IMG/VR virus record: IMGVR_UViG_3300035698_019747
Location: 1 to 64,000 of that record
Reading direction: 5' to 3' (one strand)
DNA from: a virus
DNA: 64,000 nucleotides
The notes below the pieces were generated by a model. It was not told the origin of the DNA. It made no database searches and was given only the letters and a program-made list of their open reading frames with translations. Below, piece after piece: positions 42,368 through 53,777 of the stretch (the stretch's first letter is position 1; each line of letters starts with the position of its first letter). The translations under genes and the position numbers were made by a program.

Positions 42368-45300
42368 TTATTTATTTTTAAAGTCTATAAATTTATATAC
42401 TATTCTTTCTGTTATACCGTTAGTAGCATCTATATCATTTAACATGATTTCATTTAAATAATCAATGTCAAATTCAGTGTCATTGACACCTAAATAAGAA
42501 TCGTAATCGGGTATTGTTATTTCATTGTTTAGCCTATATATATCTATTAAATTATCGTAAGTTAATTGATTAGCATCCAATCCTATTTGTTCCTCACAAC
42601 CATCTAAGAAATATCTTGTATTTTTAAAAATCTTTTCCAAGTCTGGTTTAACTAGTAGTATAAGATTATCATTTTTATCTTGGTCATATTTTATATATCC
42701 ATATTTTTCATCATCCCATTTAAAAAGAAATTCTTCCCCATAATATTCTATCACTGAATTGTGAAACTTATTAGTAGAAGCACTAGAATAACAAGATGAA
42801 AATGCACTATTAAAAGCGGTTTCTACCTCTTCTATAAAGTCATATATATCATCATATTCTGAATATTCACCTTTACTAGTAATAATATCGATTACTCTGT
42901 CATATTCCTTTTTTGCATCCTTATTTTTAATTAATAATAGTTTAAATTCCTCAATATTTATATACTTATCATTATTAAGTTGCGTAAATAGCCCAGTATC
43001 TATATTATCAATATCATAATCATTATCATTAATATATTGGTTTATTTTATTTGATATACTTATTATTACCTCATACCCTATAGTATCTGAATCCATGCTA
43101 TTATTATGCGCATCATCATAATAGTAATAGCTATCCATAGTATCATTCTCTGGGTCTATATTAACATCTTCATCAAAAGGGATACTTATATCATCATATG
43201 TTATTGATGTGTAATACTCACCAGACTCCGAATCTTTTGCTAAATCAAAATATTCTTCCTTTAAATTAAAGTGTTTCACATTATCTATTATACCAGTAGT
43301 GACAATATCGCTTATTATCACTGTTAAGTATTCATAAATATAATCATTCTCACCCTTTTTAATAGCATATTTATCAAGTGCTTTAAATCTATCTAAAATA
43401 ACTTTCTTAAATGCTTCAACACCTTTGGTTTTTATTTTAATAACTTCGGTTGAACTACCATACATACCAATATAGTATAACTCATTTTCTCCAAATACAG
43501 TGATAAATTCCCTAAATATATTATCACCTATATACTCTTTAAGTAAGTCATAGTATGAGTTAAACTCATCATCATCTATAATGCCATATATCATATTATT
43601 AACTATCATTTTAATTATATGATCACTACATTGTTCAACAGCTTCTAAACGCTTTAACATATCCATAATAAGTCTAGTGTCTGTGATATTAATATTCAAT
43701 GGTTTACCGTCATCATCATCCATCTTTAATACCATATCTCTAACAAAACTTTGTGCTACTGAAAATGATACCCCATTTTCTATGTCTATATTCATTATAG
43801 TATTATATACATTTTTTAATTCTAAAATATTATCTGGCAATGAATCTATCCTAAACCTTGAAGTATCATTAGAAAAATCCCTCTCAAGTATGCTAATAGT
43901 CTGTAAATAATAACCTAAGTTATCAGCACTTTGTGCTATATAATCAATCATTGTTAAAGACATAACCCTTTTTGTCTTTTTGTCAACTTTGCTTAAAAAA
44001 GAAGTATAGAATTCAAGGATTTTATATGAATATCCTTTTTCAGACTCTATCATATGTGGTAGATTATTAAATATAAAAATCAATTTATATTCACTTTCTG
44101 TGGCTTCTACATACTCACTTATAGCATCATAATCTTTATTATCAAACATTTCTTTAACACCCTTTACTATATTAACAGATTCCGAAATATCTTTTTCCCA
44201 TTCTCTTAATGGACTTTTGATGTCATTATTTGTAGTATTAGTAATAAAGAAATTAAATACTTTTTTATATTTAGCCATCATGTTAGTATCACAAACACTT
44301 ATATTTAATAGTGCAGTTGAAATAATCCGATCGTTTATAGATCTATGACCCATTATATAATAATTTAAAAATTCTGTTATCACAATCAATTCTGGGCTTT
44401 CCTTTAAGAGTGGGAATCTTTCCTGACGTGTGGAAAATAAAGTATAATCCACCGTCATTTCATTTAAGCATAATAATAAATATCTATTAGTTGCATCAAT
44501 ACCATCAACATCATTATAGTCATATATATTTTTTAAAAATAATTTATTAGTAGCCCCCTTTATTATAGAATATAAATCATTTTTAATTTTACTGAAATCA
44601 TTAGCTTTTTCTTTAAGTGTCATATAAAGTTCCTCAAAATCAGCATCCCACAACTCTTTTATTTTCTCATGAAATGGGTTTCCTATTATAAGGGAAAGTC
44701 TATTATTTAGTAATTTAGTGTGTTCTGGGAACTTATCAACTTCACTTAATATTACTTCATAGTTCTTTTTTATATATGAATCATTATCAGAGACATATAA
44801 TGATTTTTTCAATTTCTCTTCCAACTCAAAGAACCTTTCAAATTTAGATTTAAATATAGACCTATCCAAACCTAAATTATCACAAATTTCACTAATTGGT
44901 ACATACTCATTTCTTTTATTCTGCGATGAACCATTGTTATATACATCTCCTTTTTCATTTAAGGTTATTCCAAATTCTGAATTAAAATTACTGATAGGTA
45001 AATTAAAGTCAAATATCATATATTGTGTATTTAGCTTGGATGTTATATATGATACATAATGTGAATCATTATATACCATACACCATTTCTGTGACCCTAG
45101 TTCACATATATTATCTTTACCAGATACTATAACTACTAATACATCATCTTTAAAATATATTTTATCTACACCATCACCTTCTTTTATTTTCTTGAATACT
45201 AAATCTCTTTTAGCATTGACAACATTTCCTGTAATAAAAGACTCTATCGCATCCATGAAATCAAAAATTGACACTTTATTCTTTCTTAAATAATATAGAG

Positions 45301-45778
45301 GTGTGAAAGTGTTTATTATATTTTTATCTAATTCCATAAAAGCTGTAGCTAAACCCACATACCTATTTAACTTATCACCCTTTAACTTCTTTACCTCATC
45401 TCGCATTTCTCTATATAAAGAATTCGTGAATTTCTTTACCTTTTTAGCTTCATTTATATCTCCTATACTATCTGATATTTTTTCTAAACTATCAAAATCA
45501 ATTAGTGGCATTGGTAGTTTATCCACGCTCCCCTTATTGTTCTCCATCCACGTAATTATTTCATCAAAATTTTTATATGCATCTATTGTTGAATAGTTTT
45601 CTTCACCAAATATCAATTCAGTGAACTTCCCAATAAGGCTAGGGAATTTCTTTAATCTATTAATAATATTATTAAATATTTCATTATCTTCAATATTAAT
45701 ATTATTGTCATTTAAATATTTCTTTCCCTGTTTGATATTCTCGTTTAATAAAAACACCCTTTTACCTTGTATAAACAT
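42368..45778 (-). CDS. Unknown 1136-aa protein with LLNE leader
   Basis: Begins MFIQGKRVFLLNENIKQ, with LNE|N near the T4 prohead-protease pattern. The N-terminal region (about residues 200-280) contains CELGSQKWCMVYNDSHYVSYI, then QYMIFDFNLPIS and FGITLNEKGDVYNNG, a W-C(M/I)-Y type block that I recall in large uncharacterised phage proteins. The rest is a long helical, acidic, Asp/Asn-rich region with no domain named. TTTAATATATA lies 21 bases upstream. Large virion-associated protein by inference. Confidence 0.55.
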   Translation of the reverse strand: MFIQGKRVFLLNENIKQGKKYLNDNNINIEDNEIFNNIINRLKKFPSLIGKFTELIFGEENYSTIDAYKNFDEIITWMENNKGSVDKLPMPLIDFDSLEKISDSIGDINEAKKVKKFTNSLYREMRDEVKKLKGDKLNRYVGLATAFMELDKNIINTFTPLYYLRKNKVSIFDFMDAIESFITGNVVNAKRDLVFKKIKEGDGVDKIYFKDDVLVVIVSGKDNICELGSQKWCMVYNDSHYVSYITSKLNTQYMIFDFNLPISNFNSEFGITLNEKGDVYNNGSSQNKRNEYVPISEICDNLGLDRSIFKSKFERFFELEEKLKKSLYVSDNDSYIKKNYEVILSEVDKFPEHTKLLNNRLSLIIGNPFHEKIKELWDADFEELYMTLKEKANDFSKIKNDLYSIIKGATNKLFLKNIYDYNDVDGIDATNRYLLLCLNEMTVDYTLFSTRQERFPLLKESPELIVITEFLNYYIMGHRSINDRIISTALLNISVCDTNMMAKYKKVFNFFITNTTNNDIKSPLREWEKDISESVNIVKGVKEMFDNKDYDAISEYVEATESEYKLIFIFNNLPHMIESEKGYSYKILEFYTSFLSKVDKKTKRVMSLTMIDYIAQSADNLGYYLQTISILERDFSNDTSRFRIDSLPDNILELKNVYNTIMNIDIENGVSFSVAQSFVRDMVLKMDDDDGKPLNINITDTRLIMDMLKRLEAVEQCSDHIIKMIVNNMIYGIIDDDEFNSYYDLLKEYIGDNIFREFITVFGENELYYIGMYGSSTEVIKIKTKGVEAFKKVILDRFKALDKYAIKKGENDYIYEYLTVIISDIVTTGIIDNVKHFNLKEEYFDLAKDSESGEYYTSITYDDISIPFDEDVNIDPENDTMDSYYYYDDAHNNSMDSDTIGYEVIISISNKINQYINDNDYDIDNIDTGLFTQLNNDKYINIEEFKLLLIKNKDAKKEYDRVIDIITSKGEYSEYDDIYDFIEEVETAFNSAFSSCYSSASTNKFHNSVIEYYGEEFLFKWDDEKYGYIKYDQDKNDNLILLVKPDLEKIFKNTRYFLDGCEEQIGLDANQLTYDNLIDIYRLNNEITIPDYDSYLGVNDTEFDIDYLNEIMLNDIDATNGITERIVYKFIDFKNK

Positions 45779-45798
45779 TTATTATATTCTATTTTCAT

Positions 45799-45809
45799 TA
45801 TATATTAAA
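45799..45809 (-). promoter_or_regulatory. Late-promoter-like motif TTTAATATATA
   Basis: Exact copy of the recurring motif, 21 bases upstream of the 1136-aa gene. A divergent copy for the + strand lies at 45844-45854. Confidence 0.55.
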
Positions 45810-45843
45810 CATTACTACTTATAAAGATTATTGATAATAATTT

Positions 45844-45854
45844 TTTAATATATA
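45844..45854 (+). promoter_or_regulatory. Late-promoter-like motif TTTAATATATA
   Basis: Exact copy of the recurring motif, 22 bases upstream of the ATG at 45876; divergent partner of the copy at 45799. Confidence 0.55.
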
Positions 45855-45875
45855 ATAAAAAACAGTTTCTAAACG

Positions 45876-46095
45876 ATGAAAAAATTAAAAAGTTGGAGAA
45901 AATTTAACGAAGAGACTACTAGTCCTGAAGTTAAACCTGCCATAGCACCATCTAGACCTAAGCCAGTTAGACCCAATCCATTCAAAAAGAATATGCCTGT
46001 TACAACACCTAAGCCTAAAGCTGAACTAGATGATGTCTTAAGTAAGTTAAGTAAGTTAGCAGATGACGATTTTAAAAAACAATTAATTAGTAGAT

Positions 46096-46112
<17 letters not shown>
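45876..46112 (+). CDS. Small Pro/Lys-rich protein with FNE leader
   Basis: A 78-aa protein, MKKLKSWRKFNEETTS, with the FNE leader followed by a Pro/Lys-rich linker (SRPKPVRPNPFKKNMP) and a C-terminal helix (DDVLSKLSKLADDDFKK). It overlaps the next gene by 17 bases. Possibly an internal virion protein. Confidence 0.6.
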
Positions 46113-47550
<1,438 letters not shown>

Positions 47551-47558
47551 TATAAAAA

Positions 47559-47622
47559 TTAGTATATATAAATAAATAAAGGCGTATATATTAATACGCC
47601 TTTATTTATTTATATATACTAA
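47559..47622. terminator. 29-bp perfect inverted repeat, terminator-like
   Basis: Arms 47559-47587 and 47594-47622 are perfect 29-base inverted repeats around a six-base loop, with a core AAGGCGTAT / ATACGCCTT. It lies between two + strand genes and is followed by AAAAAA. It probably terminates the 484-aa transcript; the great length of the stem is unusual. Confidence 0.7.
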
Positions 47623-47631
47623 AAAAGTAAT

Positions 47632-48042
47632 ATGAAAATAACCAGTAATAACCTTTTAATAGGTATTGTAGCAGTGCTATTTGGATACATTATATTTAAT
47701 TATATTTTTAGTGAAACAGTTGACCCTAATGTAGAGCTCAAAACTAAAGTAGAACTATTAGAACATAATAATAAAATATTAGATAATGAAATAGCAGAGT
47801 CTAGTAGAAAAGTGATAATATTTAAGAATATAAGTGATAGTTTAAGAGTTCAAGACTCTATAAAAAACTCGGAGATATTAGTATATAAAGAATCTGAAGT
47901 TAAATTAAAAGTTAAATTAGGGAAAATATATAGACAGCGAAATATCATTCAAAAGGAATTAGAATATCTTAAAGGTAATCCAATAGTGATTAAAAATGAT
48001 ATTGACTTAATAAGAAATGTAAAAAATAATTTAGAAAAATGA
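47632..48042 (+). CDS. Membrane coiled-coil protein, possible inner-membrane spanin
   Basis: A 136-aa protein with an N-terminal transmembrane helix (residues 5-26, LLIGIVAVLFGYIIFNYIF) followed by a charged helical periplasmic domain (KVELLEHNNKILDNEIAES). This is the topology of i-spanin (Rz) proteins. Its stop overlaps the start of the next gene by 4 bases. The spanin idea is from layout only. Confidence 0.45.
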   Translation: MKITSNNLLIGIVAVLFGYIIFNYIFSETVDPNVELKTKVELLEHNNKILDNEIAESSRKVIIFKNISDSLRVQDSIKNSEILVYKESEVKLKVKLGKIYRQRNIIQKELEYLKGNPIVIKNDIDLIRNVKNNLEK

Positions 48043-48584
48043 AAAAGTTTTTAATATGTATAATTATGTCATTAATATCACATACTATGTTATATTCACA
48101 GAGCAGAGTGGATAGTACTATCACAGATAGTGTTGAATTAGTATATGTTGGTTCTATCCAAGAACCATCTATTATGAAACACAAAAGCACTACTTATTTT
48201 ATATTTACTAATGATCAGGTTCAGAAAATAAATAATGACCAACAATTAATGATTGTTATGGCGAACTTAATTAGGAAGTTTAATATAGAGGGTAATATAA
48301 GTGTGCGTGTTCTCAGTAATCTAGAATCACAAGTATTAATTTTAGAAGAAAATGTGAAAATAAAAGATTTACTCATATCCATACAAGATAGTACAGTGGC
48401 TTCATTAGAGGATAAGATTAAAAACTTAGAGTCAAAAAGTGAGAATTATGATAACATAGTAGGTAATCTTAATGAGCAAAATGATAACTTAGAAAAAGAA
48501 ATAAAAAAAGAGAAGTTAAAAAGTATTTTATCTCTTTCTGGTAGTGCTATTTTAATAGTATTAATGCTATTCATTCTAATATAA
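48039..48584 (+). CDS. Exported coiled-coil protein with C-terminal membrane anchor
   Basis: A 181-aa protein. The start MKKFLICIIMSLISHTMLYSQS looks like a signal peptide cleaved near the YSQ site. The middle is a coiled coil and the end (SILSLSGSAILIVLMLFILI) a transmembrane anchor. It has no lipobox Cys, so it is not a typical outer-membrane spanin. Coupled by a 4-base overlap to the preceding membrane protein; the pair may act in lysis or host-envelope interaction. Confidence 0.5.
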   Translation: MKKFLICIIMSLISHTMLYSQSRVDSTITDSVELVYVGSIQEPSIMKHKSTTYFIFTNDQVQKINNDQQLMIVMANLIRKFNIEGNISVRVLSNLESQVLILEENVKIKDLLISIQDSTVASLEDKIKNLESKSENYDNIVGNLNEQNDNLEKEIKKEKLKSILSLSGSAILIVLMLFILI

Positions 48585-48600
48585 ATAAAGGGATTAGAAA

Positions 48601-48611
48601 TTTAATATATA
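48601..48611 (+). promoter_or_regulatory. Late-promoter-like motif TTTAATATATA
   Basis: Exact copy of the recurring motif, 24 bases upstream of the LNE-leader gene at 48635. Confidence 0.55.
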
Positions 48612-48634
48612 GTATATAAAAAATAAACAATAAA

Positions 48635-49162
<528 letters not shown>

Positions 49163-49181
49163 ATAATAAACCATATAAAAT

Positions 49182-49214
49182 AAAACCCCATATAATTCAA
49201 TTATATGGGGTTTT
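49182..49214. terminator. Bidirectional terminator
   Basis: Stem AAAACCCCATATAAT / ATTATATGGGGTTTT with a 3-base loop, between the convergent acidic-protein gene and the gp25-like gene. Confidence 0.88.
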
Positions 49215-49217
49215 ATT

Positions 49218-49595
49218 TTATTGGAAAAATGCATTGACTTCAATTTCCTTAATCCTGAAATTTATAAACATTATATCAGAAAAGTTATTTGGATTTTGCT
49301 CAAAACTAACAGATAATTCATAATTTATACCTGTTAATTCTGGTATAAATTCTGTTATCTGTTCATTTACAATACGCTCAACATATCTACCACTCACTCT
49401 GGTTTTATGTAGAAGTCTATCTAAATCCGCGCCCATATTAGGCTCACCTAATACCTCACCCTTATTAGTGAATAATACCATTTCATATTTCTGAACAATT
49501 ACCCTTAATATTTCATCCTCGACTATCTGTTCACTATTATATGATGGATGTTCGGGATATCGTATATATATGTCGCTAAAATCAAAGTTTATCAT
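49218..49595 (-). CDS. Baseplate wedge protein, gp25-like
   Basis: A 125-aa protein of the T4 gp25/lysozyme-like wedge family. EDEILRVIVQKYEMVLFTNKGE followed by VLGEPNMGADLDRLLHKT matches the family's characteristic GExxxxPxfGxdlxxll segment, and the C-terminal half has the alternating beta pattern INYELSVSFEQNP. gp25 forms part of the baseplate inner ring around the hub. It lies downstream of the DUF1353-type gene and far from the other tail genes, showing dispersed structural genes. Confidence 0.8.
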   Translation of the reverse strand: MINFDFSDIYIRYPEHPSYNSEQIVEDEILRVIVQKYEMVLFTNKGEVLGEPNMGADLDRLLHKTRVSGRYVERIVNEQITEFIPELTGINYELSVSFEQNPNNFSDIMFINFRIKEIEVNAFFQ

Positions 49596-49606
49596 ATTGT
49601 ATATAT

Positions 49607-50038
49607 TTATTTATCCTTTGACCATACTGGACCACCAAACACTCTAACAGCAAAGTATCTTATGTGATTATCAATATTTTTAATGGATATTTTATTAGTT
49701 GAGTTTATTACCTTACTCCATATATACATCTCCTTATCCGCAAATTTCCTAGAATATGGCTTCATTTGATATAGATAATCATGTATTAGACTAGCTAATT
49801 CAAAATCACCATCTGGTGGAACAATTGACCAAAATATTCTGGGCACTGATGCTAAATCCCATTCAAACCCCTTTAATATACTTATTGTCTCACCATTTGA
49901 TAATTTAATATAAACATTCTTTAAAAGCTTAAACTGCTTCCACTTATCAGTACTCCAATATAACCGCTCACGTTGTATAACCCCGCCAATTTCAAGTTCA
50001 TATTTAGCATTTTCTAATGTAATAATTCTTTTTTTCAT
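49607..50038 (-). CDS. DUF1353-type protein
   Basis: A 143-aa protein with SILKGFEWDLASVPRIFWSIVPP followed by SLIHDYLY, the signature of the DUF1353 family (G-xxx-DxASxPrxfw ... HDxLY), common in phages near tail or lysis genes and of undefined biochemical role. The conserved His-Asp pair may coordinate a ligand. Its stop is 11 bases before the gp25-like gene, so both share a transcript. Confidence 0.82.
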   Translation of the reverse strand: MKKRIITLENAKYELEIGGVIQRERLYWSTDKWKQFKLLKNVYIKLSNGETISILKGFEWDLASVPRIFWSIVPPDGDFELASLIHDYLYQMKPYSRKFADKEMYIWSKVINSTNKISIKNIDNHIRYFAVRVFGGPVWSKDK

Positions 50039-50048
50039 ATTTAAACTT

Positions 50049-50056
50049 TATCTTTG
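50049..50056 (+). promoter_or_regulatory. TAnnTTTG promoter box (TATCTTTG)
   Basis: Host-type -7 box, 32 bases upstream of the NadD-like gene that heads a nucleotide-metabolism operon. Confidence 0.5.
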
Positions 50057-50087
50057 TAGTTATATATAAAAAGAAAAGAATAATATT

Positions 50088-50789
50088 ATGGAATATAATG
50101 CAGTTTATTTCGGTAGCTTTAACCCAGTTCACCGTGGACATATAGAAGCTATGCGATCTATATTTTCCTTTCCAAATATAAAATCAATCGATATTGTGTT
50201 AACCCCACACAATCCAGACAAAGATGAGTCTTCAATATATCCATATAGTATAAGAAAGGAATTAATTAAAAAATCATTTTATAGAATGCAATATGGTGAC
50301 ACTTCGGATCACACATCAGGGTTAAAGAACCATATTAATACTGACCTCTCAATATACAATGATGATTCAAAATATATGATAGTGAATGATATAGAAACTA
50401 CCCTAACTAAACCTAACCACACTTATAAGACTATTAGAGAACTTAAAAATACTTTACCAAATATAGCAATAGTTTTGGGGACTGATACAATAAATGATAT
50501 CCATAATTGGGAAAATAGTGAGGAATTAATATGTCTACCAATCATACACTTAAAGAGATGTGGATACGAAATAAGTGAGAATGCTAGTAATTATAATATA
50601 ATACACACTCTTGTAAACTTGCCAAATGTATCAAGCACCGAAATAAGGAATAAAATAAAAAATGATGATTACACAGAACTACAAAATTATATACCATATT
50701 ATATGGCAGATTTTTTTAAAGATGAAATGAAAGGCTATAACAGACAGATAAATATTGATACTATTTTAAATAAAAATGAAAATGAATGA
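50088..50789 (+). CDS. nadD: Nicotinate/nicotinamide mononucleotide adenylyltransferase (NadD-like)
   Basis: A 233-aa nucleotidyltransferase. VYFGSFNPVHRGHIEAM is the HxGH-containing ATP-binding motif and SSTEIRNKIK the C-terminal SxTxxR motif; AIVLGTDTINDIHNW is the central GxD(T) segment. The enzyme joins ATP and (nicotinate) mononucleotide to form (deamido-)NAD. It heads a + strand operon with IMPDH/GMPR and thymidylate synthase. A phage NAD supply could offset host NAD depletion; that is inference. Confidence 0.85.
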   Translation: MEYNAVYFGSFNPVHRGHIEAMRSIFSFPNIKSIDIVLTPHNPDKDESSIYPYSIRKELIKKSFYRMQYGDTSDHTSGLKNHINTDLSIYNDDSKYMIVNDIETTLTKPNHTYKTIRELKNTLPNIAIVLGTDTINDIHNWENSEELICLPIIHLKRCGYEISENASNYNIIHTLVNLPNVSSTEIRNKIKNDDYTELQNYIPYYMADFFKDEMKGYNRQINIDTILNKNENE

Positions 50790-51810
50790 TATAAAATTTG
50801 ATTGGAATGATGTGACAATTGCACCATCACCAACATTTACTGATATAAATAGTAGGAAAAAAGAAGTGAACCCATATAAATATGGTAAGATGTTACCATT
50901 AATTGCAGCCCCAATGGATACCGTAATTGATGCCGATAGCTATGAAAACTTTTTAAATGCTGGTATAGAAGTTTGTACACCAAGAGGTGTTGATGTAAAT
51001 GATGATAGAACATTTAAATCAATCGGCATTAAAGAGATTGAAGATATATTAAAATTAGGTAAAAGTCCTAAAAAAGTCCTATTGGATGTTGCTAATGGGC
51101 ATATGAAGTTAGTATATGATTTGGCTAAAAGTTTTAAAACTAAATTCCCAGATAGTGAGTTAATGGTCGGTAATATAGCACACCCAGATATATTTTTAGA
51201 ATATGAAAATATTGGTGTCGATTACGTTAGATGTGGAATTGGAGGTGGGTCAGCATGTACTACATCAGCAAACACTTCCGTACATTACCCCATGGGTTCA
51301 CTGATTAAAGAATGTAATAATTTAAGATCAGTACACACAGATACAAGACTAAATACTAAAATAGTTGCTGATGGCGGGTTTAAGAACTATAGTGATATTA
51401 TTAAAGCACTTGGAATGGGTGCTGATTATGTTATGTTAGGTAGTATTCTTAATAAAACTTTAGAATCCTGCTCACCTTCTTATGATAGAACCATAACAGG
51501 GAACTATAGCCAAATTGATAAAATAACTGCTGAGAATAATTTTGATAAAAATTTAGAAATATATAAATATTATAGGGGCATGAGCACCAAAGAAGTGCAG
51601 CGAGATTGGGGTAAAAAGGTTCTTACTACTAGTGAGGGTATATCTATGTATAATAAAGTAGAATATAAATTAGATGGTTGGGTTGAAAATTTAACTGACT
51701 ATTTGATGAGCACTATGAGTTATTGTGGTAAAAGAAAATTAGAGGATTTTATAGGCGGTGTTGATTTCGTTAGAATTACTCAACAAGCGTTTAATAGATT
51801 TAATAAATAA
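50776..51810 (+). CDS. IMP dehydrogenase / GMP reductase family enzyme
   Basis: A 344-aa TIM-barrel enzyme. CGIGGGSACTTSANT carries the catalytic Cys loop (GIGxGSxCTT), VADGGFKNYSDIIKALGMGADYVMLG is the phosphate-binding region, and YYRGMSTKEV the flap. There are no CBS domains and the length is close to GMP reductase (GuaC, about 347), though a short IMPDH cannot be excluded. It interconverts guanine and adenine nucleotide pools. It overlaps the NadD-like gene by 14 bases; an ATG at 50782 is an alternative start. Confidence 0.85.
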   Translation: MKMNDIKFDWNDVTIAPSPTFTDINSRKKEVNPYKYGKMLPLIAAPMDTVIDADSYENFLNAGIEVCTPRGVDVNDDRTFKSIGIKEIEDILKLGKSPKKVLLDVANGHMKLVYDLAKSFKTKFPDSELMVGNIAHPDIFLEYENIGVDYVRCGIGGGSACTTSANTSVHYPMGSLIKECNNLRSVHTDTRLNTKIVADGGFKNYSDIIKALGMGADYVMLGSILNKTLESCSPSYDRTITGNYSQIDKITAENNFDKNLEIYKYYRGMSTKEVQRDWGKKVLTTSEGISMYNKVEYKLDGWVENLTDYLMSTMSYCGKRKLEDFIGGVDFVRITQQAFNRFNK

Positions 51811-51814
51811 AATT

Positions 51815-52660
51815 ATGAATATAGAAAAACAATATTTAGAACTATTACAGAATGTCATTGATAACGGCTTTCTTAAAAGTAATAGAACTGGTGTGAGTGC
51901 ATACACCATACCAAATGCAATGGTACAACATGATATGTCAGAGGGCTTCCCATTATTAACAACTAAAAAAATGGGTATTAAGAATATCTCTGCTGAATTA
52001 GAATTTTTCATCAAGGGATTAACTGATAAGAATTGGTTAAAAGAAAGAAGATGTCATATTTGGGATGAGTGGTGCAACCCTTCTTTAATCCCTGATAACC
52101 TTGATGAAGAAGAAAGAAAAGAATTTCAACTATCAGAAAGTGATTTAGGTAAAGTTTATGGATACCAATGGAGAAATTTCAACTCTCAGGAATATGATCA
52201 ATTGAGAAATGTTATGGATACTTTGAGAATAAATCCAAATGATAGGAGAATGGTAGTATCTGCTTGGAATCCTCTTCAGTTTGATGAGATGGCACTACCA
52301 CCATGCCATATGATGTGGGGTGTTACCGTAGTTGGGGGTAAGTTAAATCTATGGTGGGTTCAGAGATCGGTTGATATATTTTTGGGACTACCATATAATA
52401 TAGCATCCTATGCTTTATTACTTAAATTGCTATGTGAGGCAAGTGGTTACGAGGCAGGTATATTGACAGGATTTTTATCTGATGTGCACCTATACGGGAA
52501 CCATATAGACCAAGCAAAATTACAATTATCAAGAACACCAAATGTGACACCATCTTTAGATATAATAGATTTTAAGAATATATATGAGTGGGAATATAAG
52601 CAAGTAGAAATATCAGGGTATGATCCACATAACCCAATAAAAGCACCAATCGCAGTATAA
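51815..52660 (+). CDS. thyA: Thymidylate synthase
   Basis: A 281-aa ThyA-type enzyme converting dUMP and methylene-tetrahydrofolate to dTMP. Family segments: an N-terminal KSNRTGVSAYTIP, QWRNFNS after GKVYGY, DRRMVVSAWNPLQFDEMALPPCHMMW with the nucleophile Cys of PCH, then GLPYNIASYALL and a C-terminal GYDPHNPIKAPIAV with the terminal AV typical of ThyA. The ATG at 51815 is chosen as it lies 4 bases after the upstream stop; the frame is open further 5' inside IMPDH. Confidence 0.95.
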   Translation: MNIEKQYLELLQNVIDNGFLKSNRTGVSAYTIPNAMVQHDMSEGFPLLTTKKMGIKNISAELEFFIKGLTDKNWLKERRCHIWDEWCNPSLIPDNLDEEERKEFQLSESDLGKVYGYQWRNFNSQEYDQLRNVMDTLRINPNDRRMVVSAWNPLQFDEMALPPCHMMWGVTVVGGKLNLWWVQRSVDIFLGLPYNIASYALLLKLLCEASGYEAGILTGFLSDVHLYGNHIDQAKLQLSRTPNVTPSLDIIDFKNIYEWEYKQVEISGYDPHNPIKAPIAV

Positions 52661-52663
52661 ATT

Positions 52664-52951
52664 ATGATAGAATTCACATTACAACCGTCTAATAAAAAAG
52701 CTAAATATATTTTTGAAAAAAATATAGATGTACTAAATTTAATAACTATTCATGAGTTAATTTATATCAAGTCACTTAATTGTGCTATTATAACTAATAA
52801 CGCAAACTACTCAATATTATCAACAAATATTTTTATTGATGTTGATGATTATAGTAAAACATGGAGGTGTGTGCTTTCTGATAACAGAAACAAAGTTAGT
52901 TCATATAATTCAGATAGTATTAGTAAATATAATCCAAGGTCGCTAAGTTGA
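52664..52951 (+). CDS. Unknown 95-aa protein
   Basis: No domain recognised; a mixed alpha/beta protein (FTLQPSNKKAKYIFEKNIDV, IITNNANYSILSTNIFIDVD). Last gene before the 260-aa gene and likely on the thyA transcript. Confidence 0.5.
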   Translation: MIEFTLQPSNKKAKYIFEKNIDVLNLITIHELIYIKSLNCAIITNNANYSILSTNIFIDVDDYSKTWRCVLSDNRNKVSSYNSDSISKYNPRSLS

Positions 52952-52984
52952 TCATATAAATAATAATAAAAATAAAATAAAAAT

Positions 52985-53767
52985 ATGGATGGAGAAAGAC
53001 AGAGAAATATAAACAAAATATTAATGACACCCTTTAAATATAAGGTATATATAATTGGTCAACACACAGAAGAAATATGGTCAAAAACAAAAAAATACTT
53101 TAATGAACATAAGTCAACCCGATATAAATGGGGTGAGATATCAACAGGGTTTTCTGGATTAGGTTTATCATATCAAGAAGCGGGTGACGATAGTTATGCA
53201 CATTTACATATTATGCCAATATTTGGGAATATTTTTATACACCTAAATAGAAAATATAATTATGATAATACATATGAAGAAGAAAGGCAGTGGGGATTTA
53301 CCTATTACTTCTCACGAGATATGCGGCATGACATTCATTTAAAATTTGGAGATAAATCAAAAATAATAGAATTACCCACTATGTGGGAATGGCAGAGAAC
53401 TTCTACATTACTTAATGATGGTACGTGGGATAATGAAACAAAAGGGAATAGGAAACCATTCACAGGTGAGGAAAACTTAAATATTTTTAAAGAGACACAT
53501 ACTTACACATATACTTTAGAATCGGGTGTAGTACAAAGAAGGAAAGCCACTATAACAGTAAGAGAGATGGAGTGGCGAAGACGAGCTTTACAATGGACGA
53601 ATAAGTTTAACATGGTTATAAAGTCCATAGATATAAATTTTGATGAGGAAGTGGGTGAGCGCAGTGGATCATGGAAAGGTGGGTGCATAGGATGTGGTTA
53701 TAATATGAATAAAAATGAAACTCCTTATGAAACATTAAAAAGAATGCAAAAAGAGCGAAAGTTTTAA
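52985..53767 (+). CDS. Unknown 260-aa protein
   Basis: No family recognised. It contains many Trp and charged residues (WGFTYYFSRDMRHDI, WEWQRTSTLLNDGTW), a C-terminal GGCIGCGYNMNKNE with a Cys pair, and basic RRR segments. The 5' gap of 33 bases separates it from the 95-aa gene. It is followed by a promoter, leader peptide and terminator before the tRNA cluster. Confidence 0.55.
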   Translation: MDGERQRNINKILMTPFKYKVYIIGQHTEEIWSKTKKYFNEHKSTRYKWGEISTGFSGLGLSYQEAGDDSYAHLHIMPIFGNIFIHLNRKYNYDNTYEEERQWGFTYYFSRDMRHDIHLKFGDKSKIIELPTMWEWQRTSTLLNDGTWDNETKGNRKPFTGEENLNIFKETHTYTYTLESGVVQRRKATITVREMEWRRRALQWTNKFNMVIKSIDINFDEEVGERSGSWKGGCIGCGYNMNKNETPYETLKRMQKERKF

Positions 53768-53777
53768 AACTTTTTAG

